Source: Autumnicola patrickiae
GTDB taxonomy: Bacteria; Bacteroidota; Bacteroidia; Flavobacteriales; Flavobacteriaceae
Length of the DNA: 64,000 nucleotides
Direction of reading: 5' to 3'
Assembly (NCBI RefSeq): GCF_031846525.1
Contig: NZ_JAVRHM010000006.1
Coordinates: forward strand, 124,001-188,000
The notes beneath the pieces are model-generated. The model did no database searches. It was not told the origin of the DNA and was given only the letters and a program-made list of their open reading frames with translations. Each line of letters starts with the position of its first letter. Position 1 is the stretch's first letter. This document shows, piece by piece, positions 51,629 through 60,488 of the stretch. Made by a program: the position numbers and the translations under genes.

Positions 51629-54243
51629 TATTCAAATTCTTTTTTCTGTTCATTTTCCTTCTCTAACCAATACAATAAGTAAGGAATATTATAAGCATGT
51701 GTCCAGCCAAACACCCTTAAGCCTTGATTAACTTCCCAGTTGGTAAATCCATCATTATTTTTAGGGAGGTTAGAAATCTCTAATAAAGCATCACTAAATT
51801 CTTTCTGTGTTTTAAAGTCACCTGGATCTGATTTTAATTTATTAACTTTCAATACTTCAGATCTTTTCTTAGCCTCTTCCAAATAAATTTTTTCGCCTGT
51901 AAATTCATAACCTAAAATCAAAGGATAAATAGAAGCTAAATAAGATTCCATTTGATGATTTAAAGGAGGGATTTTGCGAACCCATCTAGCGTGATCTACA
52001 AGAGCCTTTTTAATCTTCTCATCTTTAGTTAATTGATAGTATTTATACAGACCCTGTGCAACATAGGTTTGGCTATATCCGTATCGATCTAACAAAAGAT
52101 TCCCTCCTTGTTCTTTTTGAAGTTCTAACATTATATCAACCCGTTCATCTAGTTCCTTTCTATATTTCATACTTTTAGTGGCGTCATATAACTCAACTAA
52201 ATTCAGCACCGATAAATAGAGACGTCTTCCTCTTAAATCGTGTTCTCCCCATATTCTTTTTAAATAAGTATCTCCGGTCATTTTTGCAACTTCTAATGCC
52301 CTATGATCACCTGTCAAATAATAGGAAGCAATCCAGCCTTGAATCCATACGTGTGCGCTTAAAAGTGCATACCAATGTTCTTCGGCGTGCCTTCTTCCAA
52401 TTCCTAAGTATGGTGTTGACTCTGGTTCATCTATATAATTCCAAAAATCTATAGCATCATTTATTTCACCTACATAAGTTCTTTTTCTAGGCCAGTGCAC
52501 GTTATCCACGTCCATTGTATGTTTACTCATACTCTCCGCCATGTAATAGTATTTTGGATTACCCGTCCTCATAAAATTTGTCCATAATTGAAAATCCACT
52601 GTCGGCTCATTGTTGTTCCATTGATGCCATTCATCATTGAAATAATAATTCTTTGCATCACCATAATCAAATATACCCAGCCAAGGTTCCCATCTTTGGT
52701 TAAAGGCAATCCAGTTAAATTTATATTGCAAAGCATTCTCGAACTCAGGATGCTTTTTCGAAAAAGGAGCCATATTCCCATAAATTTTAGAATTTGCATA
52801 CCATTCCGGTGGTACATGAGCTACCGGAGATTTTAAAGAATAATTCATTACTTTTTCAATTTCTTTATCCTCTTCTTTTTCATGGAAATAGTAAATAAAT
52901 TCTGTAGTCTTAGTAATTCCCTGAGCAAAATTTCCTAGCATTCCACCATCCAATTCTGTATGTTTTCTTTCAAAACTTTTTGGTTCTATGTCAGAAGGCC
53001 ATATATAACCATTCAGAGATTTTGTTGAAGGATCAATTTGCAGTTCTTTAGGATACTCATTTAAAAAATTTTTAATTCCTAAACTAATGCCTTGGGATGA
53101 ATCGGAAATGCTTATCCAACCATTTGCCTTTTGACTTTGTCTTAAAGTATCTTCTCCTTTTATTAATTGGGCTTTAAAGCCATCAATTCTACGTGTCGGT
53201 GAAGAAGTGGTATCTTTATTATTTTGTTGAGGCCCCGTCTGTAGAATTCTGATTTTATCTGATGAATCCTCTTTCAGATTAATAAGTGAGGAAGAAGATT
53301 GAGATTCATACCATTTTCCATCAGTGGTAGAAGATATAATATTTACATTTTCCCCTAAGTGATACTTAAAAGTTAAGCCGCTCCCAGCAATTTGATCATT
53401 TGGTAGAGTCCAGCCTTCATCATCCATTGTTTGTTCAGGTAAAATAACCTCATTTTGTGTAGCTATATTAGCATGTTCACCTTCGACAACTTTATGTTTA
53501 TCTGGAATACCAGTATATGTGAGAGTATGTAAAACTTTAATAAAAGCTTTTCCGGCATAAGTATGGATTCTAATCTCGAATGGGGAATTATTATTGCCAT
53601 TTTTATAAATATAGGTCCCCTGAACTCTAAATATTGAATGCATCGGGCCAGAGCCTTTCTCCCTAAATACATTGTGGACTATAGCATTGGAAAGATCCAA
53701 CCCCTGGTCATCTAAAATATCCAAAAAGGTTCCTCTATTATTTTTAGGAGAAGAAGCTAATAATTCATTTTCACTAAATATTTGATCATTATTTTTATCA
53801 ATGAAAACTTCGTCTATAAATCCATTCCCCTTTTTCTTTAGAGTAAATTTTAATGGGCCAGTATTTACAGTTATCCCACCTGATGGTCTCATATTGTTAG
53901 TTGATACTATAGCATTTGAATAGCCTCGTGGGTGAATTCCTTCACCGAATTCCAAAGTATAATCTGATGTTTCTTTTGAGAAAAAGAAAATCCACATCCA
54001 CTTTACACTTGAATCAACAGGTGCCCAAGTATTTACTTCGGTTGTCTGAATAGGAATTTCCTTTCCTTTGTGCAATAATCTAACCTGGTCTACAGATTCT
54101 AATGCTCCAACAGGAAACGGTATCCCTAATTTAATTGGAGCGCCCTCTACATTATTTTTAATCGTTATAGGTAATTGTTGAATTGCTGCATTAACTTTTA
54201 TAAGAGCAATAAAAAAACAAACGATGAATAAAATCTTTTTCAT
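51628..54243 (-). CDS. PcRGLX/YetA-like secreted carbohydrate-active protein (PL26-related?)
   Basis: A signal peptide (KKILFIVCFFIALIKVNA) precedes 850 residues resembling the three-domain PcRGLX/YetA family. The N-terminal beta domain has IKLGIPFPVGALESVDQVRL and VKWMWIFFFSKETSDYTLEF. The central part contains GFIDEVFIDKNNDQIF, and the C-terminal alpha/alpha toroid has HAEEHWYALLSAHVWIQGWI and YSQTYVAQGLYKYYQL. Characterised relatives include a rhamnogalacturonan exolyase, but YetA-type members are largely unstudied. It is the only likely polysaccharide-cleaving enzyme in the operon. Here the substrate is probably an amino-sugar-containing glycan. The assignment is from memory of the family pattern. 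Confidence 0.7.
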   Translation of the reverse strand: MKKILFIVCFFIALIKVNAAIQQLPITIKNNVEGAPIKLGIPFPVGALESVDQVRLLHKGKEIPIQTTEVNTWAPVDSSVKWMWIFFFSKETSDYTLEFGEGIHPRGYSNAIVSTNNMRPSGGITVNTGPLKFTLKKKGNGFIDEVFIDKNNDQIFSENELLASSPKNNRGTFLDILDDQGLDLSNAIVHNVFREKGSGPMHSIFRVQGTYIYKNGNNNSPFEIRIHTYAGKAFIKVLHTLTYTGIPDKHKVVEGEHANIATQNEVILPEQTMDDEGWTLPNDQIAGSGLTFKYHLGENVNIISSTTDGKWYESQSSSSLINLKEDSSDKIRILQTGPQQNNKDTTSSPTRRIDGFKAQLIKGEDTLRQSQKANGWISISDSSQGISLGIKNFLNEYPKELQIDPSTKSLNGYIWPSDIEPKSFERKHTELDGGMLGNFAQGITKTTEFIYYFHEKEEDKEIEKVMNYSLKSPVAHVPPEWYANSKIYGNMAPFSKKHPEFENALQYKFNWIAFNQRWEPWLGIFDYGDAKNYYFNDEWHQWNNNEPTVDFQLWTNFMRTGNPKYYYMAESMSKHTMDVDNVHWPRKRTYVGEINDAIDFWNYIDEPESTPYLGIGRRHAEEHWYALLSAHVWIQGWIASYYLTGDHRALEVAKMTGDTYLKRIWGEHDLRGRRLYLSVLNLVELYDATKSMKYRKELDERVDIMLELQKEQGGNLLLDRYGYSQTYVAQGLYKYYQLTKDEKIKKALVDHARWVRKIPPLNHQMESYLASIYPLILGYEFTGEKIYLEEAKKRSEVLKVNKLKSDPGDFKTQKEFSDALLEISNLPKNNDGFTNWEVNQGLRVFGWTHAYNIPYLLYWLEKENEQKKEFE

Positions 54244-54260
54244 AAAATTAAATTATATAG

Positions 54261-55091
54261 TTAAACACACAATGCTGCAGCTCCTAATATTGCTGTATCA
54301 GATTGCTGTGAAATGTTAATTTGAAAACCTTCTAACTGTTTGGGGTATGGAAAGGTTTTTAATGAAGACTCAACCATATCTTTGTAAAATGGGTAAGCTT
54401 TACTAATGGATCCTCCAATAATTATTGTCTCAGGGGCATATAGATATAAAATTATCTTAATTAACTCCCCGATATGGTATCCATAATCTTTAAAAACCTC
54501 CAGGGCATCTTGATCCCCAACAAGTGCAAGCTCATAATTTTTTTTCGCCGATCCCCCAACCCTGTTTTGGAAGAAAAAACTTCCAGTAAACTCCTCTAAA
54601 ATACCCTCTTTATAGGGTAGCATACCAATTTCTCCTGCACCGCATAAAACACCATTATATAACTTTCCATTTATTACAATTCCCATTCCTACCCCAGTAC
54701 CTAAGGAGAGGCCTATGAAATTCATAAAATTTTTCCCTATACCAAATAATTTCTCTCCCATTGCGAAACAGTTGGCATCATTATTAATAAATACCGGTAA
54801 ATTATAATGTTGAGAAATGATTTCGGTTAGAGGAACTTCTTTCCAAGATGGAATATTTTGTATATCATACACTATACCCGCGGAGGGATCAACTATACCA
54901 GGAACCCCAACACCTATTTTCTGACTCTTATTAGTTATCACTTGATCTATACATAAAAACAGATCATTAAGAATTTTTTCTTCCGAGGATTCCCGGTTAA
55001 CGGCTATAGAATGTTTTTTCAGAATTTTGCCATCAACCACATTCCCAGCTTTAATATTAGTACCTCCAATATCAACTCCTATGAATTCCAT
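54261..55091 (-). CDS. ROK-family sugar kinase without zinc motif
   Basis: This 276-residue cytoplasmic kinase has the ATP phosphate-binding start FIGVDIGGTNIKAGNV. The sugar-binding Asn-Asp is VFINNDANCFAMGE, and GLSLGTGVGMGIVINGKLY and AGEIGMLPYKEG follow. The usual zinc ligands (C-x-C-G-x-x-G-C) just after the G-E-x-G segment are absent. It likely phosphorylates glucosamine, GlcNAc or another hexose brought in by the MFS protein, making the substrate for NagB. It lies 5 bases after the MFS gene and 17 before the PcRGLX-like gene. Confidence 0.9.
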   Translation of the reverse strand: MEFIGVDIGGTNIKAGNVVDGKILKKHSIAVNRESSEEKILNDLFLCIDQVITNKSQKIGVGVPGIVDPSAGIVYDIQNIPSWKEVPLTEIISQHYNLPVFINNDANCFAMGEKLFGIGKNFMNFIGLSLGTGVGMGIVINGKLYNGVLCGAGEIGMLPYKEGILEEFTGSFFFQNRVGGSAKKNYELALVGDQDALEVFKDYGYHIGELIKIILYLYAPETIIIGGSISKAYPFYKDMVESSLKTFPYPKQLEGFQINISQQSDTAILGAAALCV

Positions 55092-55096
55092 AATTA

Positions 55097-56344
55097 TCAG
55101 TCCTTTTTAAAATTCAATGTTTTATTGTTAACAATTGGATTCGCCCAAAATCCAATTGATAGGATAAAACCAAGGGGAATCAATAAAAATAACAGGCCAA
55201 TTTTTAAACTTGTAATTTCTCCTATCCAACCAACTGCAAAGGGGAAAATTGCTCCTCCTGCTATACCCGTACATAATATACCAGAGAGTGCACCATGATG
55301 CTCTTTGACTGAATTTAGTGCCAATGAAAATATAATTGACCACATTACTGAGATGAAAAAGCCAATTAAAGGAAAGGTTATAACTACTACAGAAGCCGAA
55401 CCAATTAAAGTAAGTATAAGGCATAGTATCGTTATAGTAGTAGCAATTATTAAAACTCTGCGACTATCCATTACTTTTAAAAGTAATAATCCAAGTAAAC
55501 AGCCCACCGTAAGCATCGCCCAAAAATAAGCTACAGTTTCTGCTCCCGTTGTTTGTGGATCCAATTCATGATACTGAAGAAGAAATTGAGATATCCAATT
55601 TCCAATTCCTTGTTCGATGCCAACATATGAGAAAATACCAAAGAAATACAGTAAAATCCATTTATTTTTTAACAATTGAAGATAACTGGAAAGTGTTCCT
55701 GCAGCTTCCTCCTTATTTTTTTTAAATTGTGGATATTTGGTAAGGATTACCACAATCAATAAAATAAAAGCAATTACTGCAAAAATAATATATAAGGCTA
55801 TCCAGGGCATATTATTCGGAACATAAGCTTTAAGAATAGAAGCTATGGAAAAACCTTCATTTATAGAATCTTTTGCTAGGTACTTGTATAAAAACGGACT
55901 AGCAAAAGACGCGAGACCAAATACTAATTGTGCTAAAACTGAGTTAAATGCAAAGTTCTCCTCTCCCCCCGCAACCCTTAACATTGGATTGATAATGACT
56001 TGAAGGACGGCCATACAGCATCCCAAAGTAAAAAGTGTTAAGCTAAAAACTAAATATCCCGGAAAAAGAACAAATGTTAATGACGCCACAGACATAATAA
56101 AGAAACTGAAGGCTAATAATTTCTTATAGCTATATTTTTCAGACAAAAAGCCAGCTGGTATTGACATAACCCCATAGGCTATAAAAAAAGAAAATGGTAA
56201 AAGTCCTGTTAGTGTAAGACTCAAATCGAAACTTTCTTTAACATCTGAAATGATTGAATTCAGTATGTTTGTGATAAAAGAAATCACGAAAAAAATCAAA
56301 ACAACCAAAAGAATTATATGATTATACCTTTTCGTATTATTCAT
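55097..56344 (-). CDS. MFS sugar transporter (FucP-like)
   Basis: This 415-residue inner-membrane protein has twelve hydrophobic segments. SLTLTGLLPFSFFIAYGVMS followed by IPAGFLSEKYSYKKLLAFSF is the first-half loop of FucP/GlcP-type sugar:H+ symporters. GIEQGIGNWISQFLLQYH is characteristic of this group. With the deacetylases upstream and the kinase downstream it should import the free amino sugar, most simply glucosamine. It lies 15 bases after the PIG-L gene at 56360 and 5 before the kinase. Confidence 0.9.
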   Translation of the reverse strand: MNNTKRYNHIILLVVLIFFVISFITNILNSIISDVKESFDLSLTLTGLLPFSFFIAYGVMSIPAGFLSEKYSYKKLLAFSFFIMSVASLTFVLFPGYLVFSLTLFTLGCCMAVLQVIINPMLRVAGGEENFAFNSVLAQLVFGLASFASPFLYKYLAKDSINEGFSIASILKAYVPNNMPWIALYIIFAVIAFILLIVVILTKYPQFKKNKEEAAGTLSSYLQLLKNKWILLYFFGIFSYVGIEQGIGNWISQFLLQYHELDPQTTGAETVAYFWAMLTVGCLLGLLLLKVMDSRRVLIIATTITILCLILTLIGSASVVVITFPLIGFFISVMWSIIFSLALNSVKEHHGALSGILCTGIAGGAIFPFAVGWIGEITSLKIGLLFLLIPLGFILSIGFWANPIVNNKTLNFKKD

Positions 56345-56359
56345 TATTAAAATTTTTAA

Positions 56360-57259
56360 TTAGTTATTTTTTCGATTTAACATTGGAAATAGTTGCGCCA
56401 ATTCTTCTTTTTTAGGTTGATAGCCATATTCACATAATTCGAAGAATTCAGCATTCTTGACTCCGGAAATATCCAAGCTTGGATACCATGTTTTAATAGC
56501 ATTTAATTCCGTCTGATTAAACTCCCTTCGACCATTGTATTTATTATTTAACCATTCCAATCTTTCTTCAGAGTTTTCAGGGATGGTTTCCGTTTTAACT
56601 CCATTAGTCCAAGGTCCCCATTCAAACATTTGGGATTCGTGTGCTGCCAAGGCTTGAATCTTTTTATTCATGACCTTATCTATAACAACTGCCACATCTC
56701 TAGAAAATGGATAAGGTTTTTGAAAATTATCATTCATGTAAAAGAAAACAGGATTTTTCTTAAGAGCAGGAGTATCGGGTGCGACATTGGGCACAATCAC
56801 TAAGTAGGCTGCATCCTGCACGATTATACCAGCATTTCGGTGATCTGGATGATAATCATTAGGCCGTAGCCCTAACACTATATCAGCATTCCACTCCCTT
56901 ATTTTTCTAATGACTTGGTTTCGCACTTCTAAACTGGGCAGAAGTTCTCCATCATGGTTATCCAAGACTTCATATTCAACGCCAAGAATTTTTCCAGCTT
57001 TATTAGCTTCCTTTCTTCTTCGGTTGCCAAGGACACCACCCCCCATATTTTGATGACCGGCATCACCATTAGTTAAGGTTAGAAATTTAACTTTATGCCC
57101 CATTTCTGAAAATAAAGCAGCTGTACCACCAAATTTAAAATCACAATCGTCGGGGTGTGCCCCAATAGCTATTATCCTTAAAGGTTTATTTTCTTTTTCC
57201 TGTGCTGTGGTGGTAAAACCGATAATCAGAAACAGAAATATTATTATTACATTTTTCAT
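56360..57259 (-). CDS. Secreted PIG-L family deacetylase, copy 3 of 3
   Basis: This 299-residue protein has a signal peptide (IIIFLFLIIGFTTTAQ). The zinc motif A-H-P-D-D is present at 34-38 in IIAIGAHPDDCDFKFGG, and the third ligand lies in RPNDYHPDHRNAGIIVQDA. PIG-L enzymes remove N-acetyl groups from GlcNAc-type sugars; this one acts outside the cytoplasm. Its first codon overlaps the stop of copy 2 by 4 bases. All catalytic residues seem intact. The three copies share order and length and look like tandem duplicates. Confidence 0.93.
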   Translation of the reverse strand: MKNVIIIFLFLIIGFTTTAQEKENKPLRIIAIGAHPDDCDFKFGGTAALFSEMGHKVKFLTLTNGDAGHQNMGGGVLGNRRRKEANKAGKILGVEYEVLDNHDGELLPSLEVRNQVIRKIREWNADIVLGLRPNDYHPDHRNAGIIVQDAAYLVIVPNVAPDTPALKKNPVFFYMNDNFQKPYPFSRDVAVVIDKVMNKKIQALAAHESQMFEWGPWTNGVKTETIPENSEERLEWLNNKYNGRREFNQTELNAIKTWYPSLDISGVKNAEFFELCEYGYQPKKEELAQLFPMLNRKNN

Positions 57260-58164
57260 TTTTTAGTTTTTAACATTGGAAAAAGCTTAGTTATTTCCGC
57301 ATCTGTTGGTTGTCTACCATATTCACAGATTTCAAAAAATTCTACATGATTAATTCTATTAATTGAACTGGATGGATACCATTTCCGAATTGCTTGTACT
57401 CCCTCCTCATCAAAAGCTTTTTTTTCAGGAAAGCGTCTTTTCAATTCATTTTCGAGGAATTTTTTTTTACCCTGGCTGTCCCGAGGAATTTCTTCTAAAG
57501 AAATCCCCCGAGTCCAAGGCAGCCATTCAAACATTTGTGTATTATGGGCAGACATTGCATCTATTTTTTTTTCAATTACATCATCGATTATTACAGCAAT
57601 ATCCTTTTTAAATGGGTTTGGTTTCTGAAAATGGTCTTCAACATAGATAAATAAAGGGTTTGTATCCAAGGGTGGAGTATCCGGTACAACATTAGGAACT
57701 ATTACTAAGTAAGCTGCGTCCTGAACAAGGATTGCTGTGTTTCGGTGGTCGGGATGATAATCTACAGGTCTATGTGTAACTACAATATCCGCTTCCCATT
57801 CACGAATTTTCCTAATAATATCGTGCCTAATATGTAATTCAGGTGTAAGTTCCGCATCGTGATTACTAAGAACTTCATATTCCACTCCTAAAATTTCACC
57901 TGCTTTATTAGCCTCATTTCTTCTTATTCGCGCCAAGGCGCCACCACCTGTATTTTGATGACCTGCATCCCCACTGGTAATAGCCAGGAATTTAACCTTG
58001 TGTCCCATTTCAGCAAATAAAGCAGCTGTTCCTCCAAATCGAATGTCTGCATCATCAGGGTGAGCCCCAATTGCAATAATTCTTATTTCTTCATTATTAT
58101 TTTGGCCATTTACAGATAAAATGCTCCAACATATTATTTGAAATAACAGTAATAACCTTTTCAT
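57256..58164 (-). CDS. Secreted PIG-L family deacetylase, copy 2 of 3
   Basis: This 302-residue protein has a signal peptide (LLLLFQIICWSILSVNGQ), zinc motif IIAIGAHPDDADIRFGG and HRPVDYHPDHRNTAILVQDA. It differs from its neighbours in the C-terminal third (SQGKKKFLENELKRRFPEKK), which may shape substrate choice. It lies 5 bases after copy 1 and overlaps copy 3 by 4 bases, so the three are translated together. Confidence 0.93.
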   Translation of the reverse strand: MKRLLLLFQIICWSILSVNGQNNNEEIRIIAIGAHPDDADIRFGGTAALFAEMGHKVKFLAITSGDAGHQNTGGGALARIRRNEANKAGEILGVEYEVLSNHDAELTPELHIRHDIIRKIREWEADIVVTHRPVDYHPDHRNTAILVQDAAYLVIVPNVVPDTPPLDTNPLFIYVEDHFQKPNPFKKDIAVIIDDVIEKKIDAMSAHNTQMFEWLPWTRGISLEEIPRDSQGKKKFLENELKRRFPEKKAFDEEGVQAIRKWYPSSSINRINHVEFFEICEYGRQPTDAEITKLFPMLKTKK

Positions 58165-58169
58165 TACAA

Positions 58170-59066
58170 TTATTTCTGGTCTAGCATTGGAAAGAGTTGT
58201 TTTATTTCTTCATCGCTCGGTTGTTTTCCGTATTCACATACTTCGAATGATTCAGCATATTTTACATTTTCCCCATGTTCTTCTCCATACCATTTGATAA
58301 GGTTTTGACGTTCCTCGGGAGTAATATTTCCACCCCAGTTCTGACGCAGAAATTTAATTCTATCTTCTTTGTTCTTTGGCACCTCATCCAATTTTCCTCC
58401 AGTCCATGGTAACCATTCATACATCTGGGATTCGTGAGCATCCAGACCCGCTATCTTTTTCTCATAAGTATTGGTAATATCAACTGTGATATCTGGTTGG
58501 AATGGATAAGGTTTCTGAAAATGATCCTCTAGATACAAGAAAACAGGATTTTTCTCTAATGGTGGAGTGTCAGGAGTGACATTTGGAACAATTACTAAAT
58601 ATGCAGCATCTTGAACCAGAATACCGGTATAACGATGATCTGGATGATAATCCGCCGGTCTTGGTGACAATACGACGTCAGCATCCCAATCTCTAATTTG
58701 CCTAATTAACTGATGTCTTACGTTAAGTGTAGGTAAAAGTTCTCCATCATGATTATCCAAAACGGTGTACTCTTCAATTCCAAGTTTTTTTGCGGCCTCC
58801 TGGGCTTCCTTCCTTCTTATTTTTGCTAGATGTCCACCTCCCATATTTTGGTGACCGGCATCCCCATTAGTTACAGACACAAATTTAACCCTGTGACCCA
58901 TTTCGGCAAATAAAGCAGCTGTACCTCCAAATTTATTATCAGCATCATCTGGGTGAGCCCCAATGACAATAATATTTAGTTTGTTTTCAACTCCTTCCTG
59001 TGCGTTTAAATTAAAGTTCAAGAGTAATAAAAGTGTGGAAAATATAGATATATGTATATATTTCAT
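58170..59066 (-). CDS. Secreted PIG-L family deacetylase, copy 1 of 3
   Basis: This 298-residue protein has a signal peptide (STLLLLLNFNLNAQ), zinc motif NIIVIGAHPDDADNKFGG and RPADYHPDHRYTGILVQDA. It carries RNWGGN-type loop changes (FLRQNWGGNITPEERQNLIK) and a C-terminal EVCEYGKQPSDEEIKQLFPM that the other two copies also share in related form. It follows susD by 20 bases and is the first of the deacetylase series. Confidence 0.93.
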   Translation of the reverse strand: MKYIHISIFSTLLLLLNFNLNAQEGVENKLNIIVIGAHPDDADNKFGGTAALFAEMGHRVKFVSVTNGDAGHQNMGGGHLAKIRRKEAQEAAKKLGIEEYTVLDNHDGELLPTLNVRHQLIRQIRDWDADVVLSPRPADYHPDHRYTGILVQDAAYLVIVPNVTPDTPPLEKNPVFLYLEDHFQKPYPFQPDITVDITNTYEKKIAGLDAHESQMYEWLPWTGGKLDEVPKNKEDRIKFLRQNWGGNITPEERQNLIKWYGEEHGENVKYAESFEVCEYGKQPSDEEIKQLFPMLDQK

Positions 59067-59086
59067 TTTTAATTTTTTAAGGTGTT

Positions 59087-60484
59087 TTAATTATTTTGAG
59101 TGAAATTTGGATTGATATCCAATTCTCTTTGGGGGATGTAAAATAAATCTCTGACATCAGATGGTTCTACCACCTCTTCTGCAGATTCAAAAACTTCTCG
59201 TTCCGCCCCAAAGCGTCTAAGATCAGGCCATCTATGATTTTCAAAAGCTAATTCCAATTGTCTTTCGTGAAGTAGCTTTTCCTCAAAGGTACCTGGGGAA
59301 TTTCCGTCTATATCTTCTAAACCTGCCCTATTCCGAACTTCATTAATGAGATCATAAGCTTCAGGACTTTCTCCTATAGCTTCAGCCAACATCAGAAGAA
59401 CATCGGCATATCTAAAAACAATAAAGTTTATGTCGGAATCATATTCTGTTTGAGGATCACTTTCATACTTCTTTACGTAGTTCGCTAAAACAGTTTCACC
59501 TTCGGCATTTATATAAGATGTGCCAATAGAAGGATCAAATCTTAAATCTTCCGGACTAAACGAATTAACCAATGCGTCGGTTGGACGATTTCTTCCAAAA
59601 CCAGAACCGGTTTGTAAAAATGCGCTAGGAGAAAAATCGTTAGTAAAAGGACTTCCCTGACCAATACCACCACTAATGAATTGAACTTCAAAGATAGATT
59701 CGTCATTATTCTCATTTTCCACACCCCAGATATCTTCATAATTATCCAGTAATCGATAATTATAGTCATTTATTATTCTTCTCAGAACTACTTCAGCTTC
59801 AGAATTTTGATTAATAGTAAGGTGGACCTTAGCTAAAAGTGTTGCCGCGGCACCTTTTGTAGCTCTGCCCATGTCGCTAGCGGGATAGTCTACCGGTAAG
59901 AATTCTTCAGCGTCCTGTAAATCTTGAATTAATTGATTGTAAACAACTTCTGAATTAACTTGTTCAAGTTCATCTCCCACCTTGTAGGGGGTAAGTTGTA
60001 GAGGAATATTACCATAGGCTATAGCTAAGTGATAATACATAAGGGATCTCAGAAAAAGAGCCTCCCCTTTTATCCTCTCCTTTAAAGAAGAGTCCATTTC
60101 TACAGATTCAATTTTACTCAAAATAACATTTGAATTTGCAATTACATCGTATGAGCTCACCCAGGCGGCAGTTACTTGTTCATTCAGAGGGTTCTCTGTA
60201 AAAGTATTTATTTCTGCAAATTGACGAGCTAGTCCAGTAGCATCAGGTCCTTGATCAGTATTTTCTGATCTCATTTCAAACATTGTCCAATACGCTCTTC
60301 CATATACTCCATTATCCTGTAGACCCGCATAACTTGAGTTAACGGCGGCTATAAAATCATTGGCATTTTTATAAAATTCCGCTTCATTCCTGTTTGATAT
60401 GGGTGCTAATTCTGTGAAATCATCACTACAGGAAAAAAAGGTTATTCCTAAAAAAAGATATATTATAGATTTTTTCATTTTCAA
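59087..60484 (-). CDS. SusD/RagB-family nutrient-binding outer-membrane lipoprotein
   Basis: This 465-residue lipoprotein (LFLGITFFSCSD) forms the lid of the SusC transporter. SusD features are NDFIAAVNSSYAGLQDNGVY, AEALFLRSLMYYHLAIAYGN-type TPR helices, RATKGAAATLLAKVHLTINQ and the C-terminal LLHERQLELAFENHRWPDLR plus FYIPQRELDINPNFTQN. It lies 4 bases after susC, as in all paired systems. Ligand type cannot be predicted; the context indicates an N-acetylated amino-sugar glycan. Confidence 0.96.
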   Translation of the reverse strand: MKMKKSIIYLFLGITFFSCSDDFTELAPISNRNEAEFYKNANDFIAAVNSSYAGLQDNGVYGRAYWTMFEMRSENTDQGPDATGLARQFAEINTFTENPLNEQVTAAWVSSYDVIANSNVILSKIESVEMDSSLKERIKGEALFLRSLMYYHLAIAYGNIPLQLTPYKVGDELEQVNSEVVYNQLIQDLQDAEEFLPVDYPASDMGRATKGAAATLLAKVHLTINQNSEAEVVLRRIINDYNYRLLDNYEDIWGVENENNDESIFEVQFISGGIGQGSPFTNDFSPSAFLQTGSGFGRNRPTDALVNSFSPEDLRFDPSIGTSYINAEGETVLANYVKKYESDPQTEYDSDINFIVFRYADVLLMLAEAIGESPEAYDLINEVRNRAGLEDIDGNSPGTFEEKLLHERQLELAFENHRWPDLRRFGAEREVFESAEEVVEPSDVRDLFYIPQRELDINPNFTQNN

Positions 60485-60488
60485 AATT

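Noticed and set aside
56360..59066. PIG-L genes as bacillithiol BshB enzymes
   Set aside because: All three have signal peptides and lie in a SusC/SusD operon, whereas BshB is cytoplasmic and usually associated with other bsh genes.
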